From Curtobacterium sp. MCLR17_032 (GTDB lineage Bacteria; Actinomycetota; Actinomycetes; Actinomycetales; Microbacteriaceae): a stretch of DNA of 64,000 nt. The position numbers and the translations under genes were made by a program. Numbering within the stretch: the stretch's first letter is position 1; the number at the start of each line of letters is the position of its first letter. The stretch is from positions 1,550,001 to 1,614,000 of the forward strand of contig NZ_CP126268.1 in the NCBI RefSeq assembly GCF_003234795.2, read 5' to 3'. The notes under the pieces were generated by a model. That model ran no database searches. It had not been told where the DNA came from and saw nothing but the letters and a program-made list of their open reading frames with translations. Shown here one piece after another: positions 44,562 to 51,779 of the stretch.

Positions 44562-45149
44562 ATGAACGAATCACGGATTCCCGAACTGCGTCGCCGGCGC
44601 GGCTGGACGCAGGAACGCCTCGCGTCCGAGAGCACAGTGGCCGTGCGGACAGTTCAGCGGTTGGAGTCCGGCAGGGACGCCAGTCTCGACTCGCTGTCGC
44701 TCATCGCCGCGGCGCTGAGCGTGTCCGTCGGCGAGCTCTTCGATGAAGTCGAGGGGACCGACTTCGGGGATGCGGTCCAGGGGCTGCAGGACCGCGAGGA
44801 GCAGCAAGCTCGACGTGATGCGTTGACCGGAGCATGGAAACGCGTCTACACCGGCTGCGGTGTGCTCGTCAGCATCGCGGTGATCGCGCTGATCAGTGTG
44901 CACCGTGCGCCCGGGGTCGGGATCTTTGTCATCGCTGCGTACTGGGTCGCCGGGAAGGCCCTCTTCGAGGTGCTGGTGCGGCTCGTGTTGGACCCGCGGC
45001 TGGACGTCCGATTCCCGTTGAGCGTTCCGTCGGCGACGTCGAGGTGGCAGCAGGTGCGGGGCGGTCTGATGCGTCACCGCGTCGGCCGTTCCGTCCCGGC
45101 GAGCACGACTGCAGCACGCGGTCCGAAGGACACGCTGGAGTCCGAGTAG
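44562..45149 (+). CDS. XRE-family HTH protein with two membrane helices
   Basis: 195 residues. Residues 5-62 are a Cro/C1-type helix-turn-helix (IPELRRRRGWTQERLASESTVAVRTVQRLESG...). A charged linker follows, then two hydrophobic helices (about 98-112 and 118-135) and a basic C-terminal tail. This suggests a membrane-tethered DNA-binding protein of the type that often responds to envelope or cell-state signals. The start is supported by the leaderless -10 box. The next gene, a small membrane protein, could be its partner. Confidence 0.8.
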   Translation: MNESRIPELRRRRGWTQERLASESTVAVRTVQRLESGRDASLDSLSLIAAALSVSVGELFDEVEGTDFGDAVQGLQDREEQQARRDALTGAWKRVYTGCGVLVSIAVIALISVHRAPGVGIFVIAAYWVAGKALFEVLVRLVLDPRLDVRFPLSVPSATSRWQQVRGGLMRHRVGRSVPASTTAARGPKDTLESE

Positions 45150-45264
45150 ACGACGACTGCGGGACGCCCTCACGTTCGTGGACGATCGGAAGCGAGCGCG
45201 TCTGGCTTGTGCGAGAGGTCCTTCCGCATCAGACCGACGAGATGCTCCGAGTGCCCTCGTTGTG

Positions 45265-45516
45265 ATGGTCTGGGTTCTCGCCGTCGTCTTCAACGCGGTG
45301 TTCGTGGCCTTCTTCGCCTTGTACTCGGTAGCCAGTGACTGGGCCGCAGAACGATCGGAAGCGATTCGGGCGTTCGATCTGTCCCAATTGCTCCCGCACG
45401 ACGCGGCGCTGTGGCTGAGTGCTCACGCTGCGATCCTTCTGCTCGTCATGCTCGACGCGGTGGGTATCGCGCTGTTGCTGCGCGCGCGACGGATCCGCAT
45501 CACCGAGTCTCCGTAG
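45265..45516 (+). CDS. Small two-helix membrane protein (hypothetical)
   Basis: From ATG 45265 the product has 83 residues: helix 1 (WVLAVVFNAVFVAFFALYSV), a short acidic loop, helix 2 (WLSAHAAILLLVMLDAVGIALLL) and a basic end. A longer form from GTG 45178 would add 29 charged residues. No family recognised. It may be functionally linked to the preceding membrane XRE protein. Confidence 0.55.
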   Translation: MVWVLAVVFNAVFVAFFALYSVASDWAAERSEAIRAFDLSQLLPHDAALWLSAHAAILLLVMLDAVGIALLLRARRIRITESP

Positions 45517-45530
45517 CGGATCGACCATCG

Positions 45531-45680
45531 GCCGCCCAAGAGAGCATCAAACGGCGGTTGCGAGTCGTGCTCCAGAGCGAGTTGCACGCGCCGCGCGGTT
45601 GCATCGTCGTACACCGCAGCGGCAACGGTGAGCGCGAAGTCCAGCCCGCTGGTGACGCCGCCGCCCGTGACCAGGTTGTG
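45531..45680 (-). pseudogene. Fragment of a DJ-1/PfpI-family (isonitrile hydratase-like) gene
   Basis: On the minus strand the codons read LVTGGGVTSGLDFALTVAA followed by VQLALEHDSQPPFDALLGG, which matches the C-terminal part of DJ-1/PfpI (ThiJ/isonitrile hydratase) proteins. The nucleophile-elbow region that should precede it is missing, and downstream the frame runs into unrelated sequence overlapping the small membrane gene. About 50 codons remain out of about 220, so this is a relic. Confidence 0.65.
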
Positions 45681-45765
45681 CGAGGGCGGTGACGGAGGAT
45701 CGGAACCTCCGCCGAGCACACCGACGGAGAAACCGAGCCGAGCCTCGCGGTGCGATCATCGGGGC

Positions 45766-46122
45766 ATGGGATGGCTGGGGCGACACCTCCTGCGCGGTGG
45801 CCGGTACGACGTGCGTGATCGACGTGCTCAGCTCCGGGAGTACGTGGCCCGAGGCGACCGGCTCGTCGCGTTCCTCACTGCTCAGGATGATCCCTCCACC
45901 GCGCAGTTGCGGGAGCGGATCGACGAGGCGCACAGGCTGCTCGAGCGACGATGGACCCGCGATGACCTGCGCGCTCTCGCGGTGCCGGTCTCGGCTCCGT
46001 GGCCGAGCAGCAGGGGGCGTGACGCTGGAGCATCGGCTCCGGCGTACGCCGACGAGGGGGACCGACTCATCGCGGACCTGAACGACATCGCGTCCGCGCT
46101 GCGCGCCGTCGCCGAGGTGTGA
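45766..46122 (+). CDS. Hypothetical helical protein, 118 aa
   Basis: Small soluble, charged, mostly helical protein: RYDVRDRRAQLREYVARGDRLVAFL, ERIDEAHRLLERRWTRDDLRAL, then a Ser/Pro/Ala linker and DEGDRLIADLNDIASALRAV. It could form a coiled coil. No family recognised; ATG with weak upstream G-rich context. It lies in the patch of lineage-specific genes after tRNA-Val. Confidence 0.5.
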   Translation: MGWLGRHLLRGGRYDVRDRRAQLREYVARGDRLVAFLTAQDDPSTAQLRERIDEAHRLLERRWTRDDLRALAVPVSAPWPSSRGRDAGASAPAYADEGDRLIADLNDIASALRAVAEV

Positions 46123-46166
46123 CGAAGGCTCCTCGCGAGCGTCAGCGGCGGCGAGCAGGCCGGAAG

Positions 46167-46655
46167 TCAGCCCTCGCCGTGCCGCAGCATGTCCTCGTAG
46201 TCCCCGTCAGCGCACCGGGACACCCCGTGCACGGTGTAGCCGTCGGAGCGGGTGAGGAACTCGACCGACCACGTCGGTCCACCGTGGCCGACGACACCCC
46301 GCAGTGGGTCCGCCCCACCGCTCTCGTAGTCCGAGGCGGTGATCCCGGAGGAGCCCCAGAGCTCCTGCACAGCCGCCCGGTCCGCCGTCTGGTCGCCGAC
46401 CTGGTCACGGTCGAGGATGTAGGTCCAGGTGACGCCGCCCGTCCCTGGGGACGCCGGGCACTTGCCGAGTGCCGGTCCTCGTCGGACCGTCCACTTCCCG
46501 CCCAGCGTCTCCGTCGTTCGGTCGACGACGTCGACGATGTCCTTCTTCGCTCCGTCCGGTTGCACGGTCGGTCCTCGCTGGCAGCCCGTGAGGAGGAACG
46601 GGACGGCGACGAGCAGCGCCAAGACCGCAGCCATCCGGTTGGTGGGTGTTCTCAT
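46167..46655 (-). CDS. Hypothetical lipoprotein
   Basis: 162 residues: signal peptide with lipobox LLTGC (lipid Cys 25), then a small domain containing VDVVDRTTETLGGKW, CPASPGTGGVTWTYI and a C-terminal half with WSVEFLTRSDGYTVHGVSRCADG. Two mature Cys could form a disulfide. GGAGG lies just before ATG 46655 on the minus strand. Function unknown. Confidence 0.75.
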   Translation of the reverse strand: MRTPTNRMAAVLALLVAVPFLLTGCQRGPTVQPDGAKKDIVDVVDRTTETLGGKWTVRRGPALGKCPASPGTGGVTWTYILDRDQVGDQTADRAAVQELWGSSGITASDYESGGADPLRGVVGHGGPTWSVEFLTRSDGYTVHGVSRCADGDYEDMLRHGEG

Positions 46656-46872
46656 CGGTCCTCCGACGCATGCGTGACGGAGTGTCCGTCCGGATCGCTC
46701 AGCGACACTGCTGTGTCTCCCCGTCGCTCGGTACTGCACGATCCTCGCAGTTCTGTCGAGGCCCTGGCGACCCGCAAGCGCCGCACCTGACGCGTTCTCC
46801 TGGGAGGCAGGCCTCCGTCGCCAGGCCGGGCCGGGCCTCCCGAGTGGCCAGTCGCCATCTGACGGCGGTGGG

Positions 46873-47094
46873 CTACCGCGCCGAACGAGTGCTGAGCGCT
46901 CGCCGCCGGCGGCGGCGGATCCAGATCGTGACGAACAGGACCGCGCACGCCGCGAGAGCGATGAGGGGCCAGACGGCCCACGTCTCTCCGAGCACGACCG
47001 CGATGAGCGCACCGACACTCATGACGGGCGCGATGATCGCGCCGCCGCCGACGAAGCCGCGCTGCATCTGTTCGAACTCGTGCTCCGTGATCAT
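46873..47094 (-). CDS. Small membrane protein (hypothetical, 73 aa)
   Basis: Two hydrophobic helices (IIAPVMSVGALIAVVLG, VWPLIALAACAVLFVTIWI) followed by an Arg-rich tail (RRRRRRALS), giving a positive-inside topology. GGAGGTG precedes ATG 47094. The preceding residues MITEHEFEQMQRGF are acidic and amphipathic. No family known. Confidence 0.65.
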   Translation of the reverse strand: MITEHEFEQMQRGFVGGGAIIAPVMSVGALIAVVLGETWAVWPLIALAACAVLFVTIWIRRRRRRALSTRSAR

Positions 47095-47244
47095 CGGCAC
47101 ACCTCCGGGGTGCAGCTTGTCACCCGTCGCGCTCGTCGTCCATGTGCCGCGACTCCGCCGCAGGGTCCCGTACCGGTGGACGGGAGGATCGTGGCAAGCC
47201 CGGAACGCGAGGATCCGCCCGGCGCTCGGCACGATCTGCTCCGG

Positions 47245-48063
47245 TCAGCCCGCGGTCGCCGCGACGCTCCGCGGCACTGCAGCCCGACGGATCCGCGGGG
47301 CGTGTGCACCCAGGTAGAGCAGCGCGCTGAGCGCGGTGACGAAGAATCCGACCGGCCAGTCCGTCGCGTACGCGAGCGCGATCGACGCCCACACCACGAT
47401 GAGCGTGAACGCGGTGGACAGTGCGATCGCCGTGGACGGTCGTCGTGCGAGGGTCCGCGCAGTCGCCGGCGGCCCGACCAGCAGGGCGAACATCAGCAGC
47501 GCGCCCACGACGGGGACGCTCGTCGTCGTGGCACAGGCGACGATCAGTCCGAACACCACCGTCATGGCGTGTGGCCGGACACCCCGAGCGGGTGCGGTCG
47601 CGGGCAGCAGGGAGGCGAGGAGCAGCGGTCGGTACAGCGTGGCGACGGCGGCGAGACAGGCGATGCCGAGGACGAGCATCGGCACGATCTCCACGGTGGA
47701 GACGCCGAGGACCTGGCCGAAGAGCAACGAGAACACCTCGGCGGAGTACTCACTCGAGCGGCTGAGGAAGAACGCTCCGAGACCGAGCATCGTCGCCAGC
47801 GTCAGAGCAGTGGCGACGTCACCCCGCCCACGGCGTCCGAGGGCCGACACGAGCAGGGAGCCGACGGCGGCGAACACCCCGATGCCGAGCAACGAGTCGA
47901 TGCCGACGAGGACGGCACCGGCGGCGCCGGCGAAGGCACCGTGGGGGAGCGCGTGCGCCAGGAAGGTGTCGCCGCGGATGACGACGAACACCCCGACGAC
48001 TCCTGCGACGACGCCGACGATCGTGGCGGCGATCCACGTGTTCACCATGAAGTCGGAGAACAT
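47245..48063 (-). CDS. Metal ABC transporter permease (ZnuB/MntB family), second
   Basis: 272-residue inner-membrane permease of the ABC-3 family, about eight helices, with the DTFLAHALPHGAFAGAAGA segment and an EXXAA-like region SREAR-free; the loop AHALPHGAFAGAAGAVL is the typical ABC-3 motif. It is the last gene of the SBP-ATPase-permease-permease operon; its start forms a TGATG overlap with the permease above. Two different permeases suggest a heterodimeric channel. Confidence 0.88.
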   Translation of the reverse strand: MFSDFMVNTWIAATIVGVVAGVVGVFVVIRGDTFLAHALPHGAFAGAAGAVLVGIDSLLGIGVFAAVGSLLVSALGRRGRGDVATALTLATMLGLGAFFLSRSSEYSAEVFSLLFGQVLGVSTVEIVPMLVLGIACLAAVATLYRPLLLASLLPATAPARGVRPHAMTVVFGLIVACATTTSVPVVGALLMFALLVGPPATARTLARRPSTAIALSTAFTLIVVWASIALAYATDWPVGFFVTALSALLYLGAHAPRIRRAAVPRSVAATAG

Positions 48064-48992
48064 CAGGCGACCTTCCCGGCTCCGGCGGGGATGCGCAGGG
48101 CCCGCTCCGCCGGTCGTCGCGATGCCGTTCTCCGCGCGACGGACCAGGAGGCGAGGCGAGCGCCGACGTAGACGACGAGGACGAGTGCCACCACGCAGAA
48201 GCTGACCGGCCAGTTGCCGTCGTTCCCCGCCCAGTAGTAGCTCTCGTACGCGATGAAGCAGCCGGCCCACGTCTCGATGACGCCGATGCCGGCGGACAGC
48301 AGCACGGCGACCCCGAACCGACGCGTCACCAGCAGGGCCGTGGCGGCCGGGCCGATGAGCAGCGCGGTCGAGAGGATCGCGCCGATGGTCAGCGACGACA
48401 GCTCCACGGCGAGTGCGAGTGCCACGAGGAACACCAGCCCCGCGAGCCGGACCGGGACGCCGCGGGCGACGGCCAGGTCCCGGTCGATGGACGAGAGCAA
48501 CAGCCATCGGTAGACGGCGACGACGAGCAGCAGCGCGATCACGCTGAGGAGCACCACCGGGGGCACGACCGAGGGGTCGATGACGAACAGGGAGCCGAAC
48601 AGCACCGAGACGGCCGCGTTGCTCGATCCGCCGATCGTGGTGTCACAATAAAGGAACAGCGCGGTCAGGCCGAGTCCGAACGCGAAGACGACCCCGGTGG
48701 CGACGTCGCGCCCCTTCAGCCGGTGCGTACCGATGGCCTCCATCAGCAACGCGGCGAGGACGCCCGCACCGACGAAGCCCCACAGCTGGCTGATGCCGAC
48801 GAGGAACGCACCGGCTCCGCCGACGGCCCCGAGGTCCGCGAGCGCGTGTCCCGCGAACGACTGCCCGCGGACCACCGTGAAGACCCCGACGACACCGGTG
48901 ACCGCCGCGACGAAGCCGCCCACCACGAGGGCGGAGTGGACCGTCGGGCTGCTGACGAAGCCCGACAGGGCGACGGCGACGGAGGCGCTCAT
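48063..48992 (-). CDS. Metal ABC transporter permease (ABC-3 family), first
   Basis: 309-residue permease with FAGHALADLGAVGGAGAFLVG, the ABC-3 conserved loop, and about eight or nine helices. The start overlaps the ATPase stop by 4 nt (ATGA). A basic cytoplasmic tail (ARRTASRRPAERALRI) ends the protein. Forms the transmembrane pore with the downstream permease for Zn or Mn import. Confidence 0.88.
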   Translation of the reverse strand: MSASVAVALSGFVSSPTVHSALVVGGFVAAVTGVVGVFTVVRGQSFAGHALADLGAVGGAGAFLVGISQLWGFVGAGVLAALLMEAIGTHRLKGRDVATGVVFAFGLGLTALFLYCDTTIGGSSNAAVSVLFGSLFVIDPSVVPPVVLLSVIALLLVVAVYRWLLLSSIDRDLAVARGVPVRLAGLVFLVALALAVELSSLTIGAILSTALLIGPAATALLVTRRFGVAVLLSAGIGVIETWAGCFIAYESYYWAGNDGNWPVSFCVVALVLVVYVGARLASWSVARRTASRRPAERALRIPAGAGKVA

Positions 48993-49807
48993 CGCCGGAC
49001 ACCCGCCGGGGCCGTGACGGGACGGTCGTCGGCGAGGACGACGAGACGTCCGTCGGCATCGATGACGCGGATCGGGCGCCCGTAGAGGGCGGAGAGCACG
49101 TCTTCGCGGATGACCTCGGCCGGGACACCGGTCACGGCTCGACCATCGGCGAGGTACACCACGCGGTCGAGGACCGGCAGGAGCAGGTTGATGTCGTGCG
49201 CGGTGAGGACGATGCCGACTCCGTGGTCACGGCGGATCGTGTGCAGGAGCGCGACGATGTCGGCGGCGCTGGCGGGGTCGAGGCTCGCCAGGGGTTCGTC
49301 GAGGAGCAGCAACGACGGTCGGCTGATCAGCGCGTGTGCGAGGAGGACCCGCTGCTGCTGGCCACCGGAGAGTTCACCGATCCGTCGATCGGCGAACGCC
49401 GTCGCGCCGACACGCTCCAGCGTCTCGTCGACGAGGGCGTGTGTCCGGCGCCGTCGGAGCGGGAGGCCGAGCCGACCGCCGTCGAGACCGAGCGCCACGA
49501 CGTCCCGGGCCCGCAGCGGCGCATCCGGGTCGAGCACCGTCTTCTGGGGGAGGTAGCCGATGCCGTGGACGTCCGCGGCCCGCTCCGGTCGGCGGACCGT
49601 GCCGCTGGTGATCCCGACGACGCCGAGGAGCGTGCGGAGGAGCGTGGTCTTGCCGGCGCCGTTCGCTCCGATGAGGCCGACGAAGTCACCCGCCGCGACG
49701 TCGAGGTCGACGCCGTCGAGGACTGTCCGCCCGGCGAGGGCGACGTGGAGGTCGCGGACGGTGACGATGCGACCGTCGTCGGCTGCTCCGGTGGTGGTGG
49801 TGGTCAC
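48989..49807 (-). CDS. Metal ABC transporter ATP-binding protein
   Basis: ATPase of the zinc/manganese uptake type, 272 residues. Walker A GANGAGKTT near residue 47, signature LSGGQQQRV, Walker B LLLLDEPLAS. Stop and starts overlap with both neighbours by 4 nt, so the whole operon is translationally coupled. Confidence 0.92.
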   Translation of the reverse strand: MTTTTTGAADDGRIVTVRDLHVALAGRTVLDGVDLDVAAGDFVGLIGANGAGKTTLLRTLLGVVGITSGTVRRPERAADVHGIGYLPQKTVLDPDAPLRARDVVALGLDGGRLGLPLRRRRTHALVDETLERVGATAFADRRIGELSGGQQQRVLLAHALISRPSLLLLDEPLASLDPASAADIVALLHTIRRDHGVGIVLTAHDINLLLPVLDRVVYLADGRAVTGVPAEVIREDVLSALYGRPIRVIDADGRLVVLADDRPVTAPAGVRR

Positions 49808-50727
49808 AGCTTCTCCGTCGAGGTGCCGTCGGTGACGGCCTCCGCGAGCGCTGCGAGTTCAGCCTCCATCCACCGCTGGTAGGTGTAGCCGGTCGGCATC
49901 GTCTCGTACACGCCGACCACCGGGACGCCGTTCGCGTGTGCCAGCGACAGGTAGTGGGCCGTGATCGAGTCGGTCACCTGCTGGTTGTAGAGGAAGACCT
50001 TCACCTGCTTGCTCGTGAACAGGGAGTCCTGCGCCGCCGACTGCTGCGGTGACGGGTCGGTGTCGTTCATGATCGCTGCCTGCAGGGACCACGGCGTCTT
50101 GATGTCGACGCCCGCGGCTTCGAGGGCGTAGTCCGCGACCGGTTCGGTCACGGCGACGGGCGTCCCACCGTGTGCGCTCTTGAACGAGGCCAGCGCGGAC
50201 GTCCACGTGTGCAGTGAGTCGTCGAACGTCGTGAGGTTCTGCGCGAACGTCGTCTTGTGCGCCGGGTCGAGCTTCTCCAGGTCGGTGGCGATCTCGGCTG
50301 CCACGGCGGGCATCGTCTTCGGGTCGTACCAGAGGTGCGGGTTCCTGGTGCTGTCGGGGAGGCCGAGCAGGGTCTGCGCGGTGATGACCTTCCGGTCGGA
50401 GTTCGGCGATGCCTTCTCGAGCTTGGCCATGAAGTCGTCGTACCCGACGCCGTTCTGGATCACCAACTGCGCTGAGGAGAGTTCCCTCGCCACGCTCGCA
50501 CTGGCTTCGAACGTGTGCGGATCGGTGTTCGGGTCGCTCATGACCGCCGACGCGCTGACGTACTTCCCGCCGATCTGCGCGGCGACGTCCGAGTACTCGT
50601 TCTCGGCGCCGACGACGGTGATCTTCCCGTTCCCGTCGCCGTTGCCTCCGCCAGAGGAGCACCCCGTGAGGGCTGCTGCGGCCACTGCCGCGACGACACC
50701 GGAGGCGATGAATCTGTTGATGCGCAC
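49804..50727 (-). CDS. znuA: Metal ABC transporter substrate-binding lipoprotein (ZnuA-like)
   Basis: Cluster A-I metal-binding lipoprotein, 307 residues. Signal with lipobox LTGC (lipid Cys 23) and a Gly/Ser tether. Candidate metal ligands are His in DPHTFEAS, His in NPHLWYDP, and Glu/Asp in the C-terminal lobe (VTEPVADYALE, VGVYETMP). There is no long His-rich loop. GTG start 50727. Zn is favoured over Mn because the divergent gene is Zur-like and operator-like sites lie between them; the symbol is by analogy. Confidence 0.85.
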   Translation of the reverse strand: MRINRFIASGVVAAVAAAALTGCSSGGGNGDGNGKITVVGAENEYSDVAAQIGGKYVSASAVMSDPNTDPHTFEASASVARELSSAQLVIQNGVGYDDFMAKLEKASPNSDRKVITAQTLLGLPDSTRNPHLWYDPKTMPAVAAEIATDLEKLDPAHKTTFAQNLTTFDDSLHTWTSALASFKSAHGGTPVAVTEPVADYALEAAGVDIKTPWSLQAAIMNDTDPSPQQSAAQDSLFTSKQVKVFLYNQQVTDSITAHYLSLAHANGVPVVGVYETMPTGYTYQRWMEAELAALAEAVTDGTSTEKL

Positions 50728-50765
50728 GGCATCCGTCCTGTCCAGGGCACATGGCCCGATCGTTG

Positions 50766-50781
50766 TGAGAACCGTTCTCGA
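50766..50781. promoter_or_regulatory. Candidate Zur box 1
   Basis: TGAGAACCGTTCTCGA, an inverted repeat GAGAA-CCG-TTCTC, resembling the actinobacterial Zur box TGAAAATNATTTTCA in layout. It lies 39 nt upstream of the ZnuA-like start. Confidence 0.6.
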
Positions 50782-50821
50782 TCGGAACCGTAGGGTACGG
50801 GGGACCCCCTTTGCGAACCCA

Positions 50822-50840
50822 AATGATAGTGATCGTCGTT
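50822..50840. promoter_or_regulatory. Candidate Zur/Fur box 2
   Basis: AATGAT AGTGAT C GTCGTT reads as two direct hexamers and one inverted hexamer in the 6-6-1-6 Fur-family pattern. It lies 20 nt before the Zur-like ATG, suggesting autoregulation. Confidence 0.5.
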
Positions 50841-50859
50841 CTCGCGAGAGGATGAGGGC

Positions 50860-51234
50860 ATGGCAACCGACGGCTCGGTCGTGCACCGCGAACAGCGGCG
50901 GCACACGGACTGCGTCCTCGCAGCGCTCCGGGAGGTTCGTCGCGCGACCGTGCAGGAGTTGTACCGATCCCTGCGGGGTGCGGGCGATCCGATCAGCCTG
51001 TCGACGGTCTACCGGGAGGTGCACCGCCTCGTCGCGGTCGGCCGGGTCCGTGAGGTGGTCCTTCCGGGCGAAGCCGTCTACCTGCTGCCCGGCGACGACC
51101 TGTTCGTCTGCGACCAGTGCGGACGGATCGAGGAAGTGCCGCTCCGTCGCCTCGCGGTGATCCAGGACGCGGACTTCTTCGCGCAGGCCGAGGCCCTCAC
51201 CGTCCACGGCCGGTGTGCCGACTGTGATCGGTGA
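50860..51234 (+). CDS. zur: Fur-family regulator, probably Zur
   Basis: 124 residues. N-terminal winged helix ending at ISLSTVYREVHRLVAVGRV, then the metal-binding dimer domain with CDQCG and CADCD, the two CxxC pairs of the structural zinc site. Divergent from a zinc-type ABC operon with two operator-like sites in the shared 132-bp gap. It probably represses that operon when zinc is sufficient. Zur rather than Fur or Mur is an inference from context. Confidence 0.85.
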   Translation: MATDGSVVHREQRRHTDCVLAALREVRRATVQELYRSLRGAGDPISLSTVYREVHRLVAVGRVREVVLPGEAVYLLPGDDLFVCDQCGRIEEVPLRRLAVIQDADFFAQAEALTVHGRCADCDR

Positions 51235-51259
51235 CGGCAGCGCGCGCCGAGGCGACGGA

Positions 51260-51730
51260 TCACAGATCCCGCGCGAAGCACACGGATCCGGCGGACCCGA
51301 CGTAGGGGCCGTACAGCGCGATGCTCGTGTAGCCCTCCCGTTCGTAGAAGCGGATCGCGTCGGGTTGGAGGGTGCCCGTCTCGAGGACCACGCGCCTCGA
51401 CCCGAGATCGCGAGCAGCAGCCTCCAGGGCGCGGAGGACGGTGACCGCCACTCCTGAGCCCCGCGCAGGCGGCGTCACGTACATGCGCTTGATCTCGACG
51501 CTTCCGGGGCCGGCGACGTCGTCGGCCAGGGGGCGCAGGCCCCCGCAGGCGATGGGGCGATCGTCGCTCGTCCTCGCGACGAGGAACACCGGGACGTCGT
51601 CCGCCGAAGGGGGTGTGCCCGGCTCGTGATCGTCGCTGCCGTAGCGCGCGTCCAACTCGGCGCGCTGCGCTCGTCGCAGCTGGTCGGCATCGGGGTGGTC
51701 GAACTCCGTGCGGCTGATGGTCCAGTTCAT
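51260..51730 (-). CDS. GNAT family N-acetyltransferase
   Basis: 156 residues with the GNAT fold: acetyl-CoA P-loop region VTPPARGSGVAVTVLRALEAAARDLG, beta strands EIKRMYV and RVVLETGTLQP, and C-terminal FYEREGYTSI. The substrate is unknown. Its start faces the TetR-ASCH gene across a 49-bp gap with a perfect operator, so the two are probably co-regulated. The 3' end is 25 nt from the convergent Zur gene. Confidence 0.88.
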   Translation of the reverse strand: MNWTISRTEFDHPDADQLRRAQRAELDARYGSDDHEPGTPPSADDVPVFLVARTSDDRPIACGGLRPLADDVAGPGSVEIKRMYVTPPARGSGVAVTVLRALEAAARDLGSRRVVLETGTLQPDAIRFYEREGYTSIALYGPYVGSAGSVCFARDL

Positions 51731-51753
51731 GGGTTCCTCTCGTGACGATCGTT

Positions 51754-51773
51754 ACCGTAACATCTGTTACGGT
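51754..51773. promoter_or_regulatory. Perfect inverted repeat, TetR operator candidate
   Basis: ACCGTAAC-ATCT-GTTACGGT, perfect 8-bp arms. Its right end (TACGGT, 51768-51773) is also a TANNNT -10 box placed 6 nt before the GTG of the TetR-ASCH gene, so binding would occlude the promoter. It lies in the gap divergent from the GNAT gene. Confidence 0.8.
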
Positions 51774-51779
51774 CGTGGT

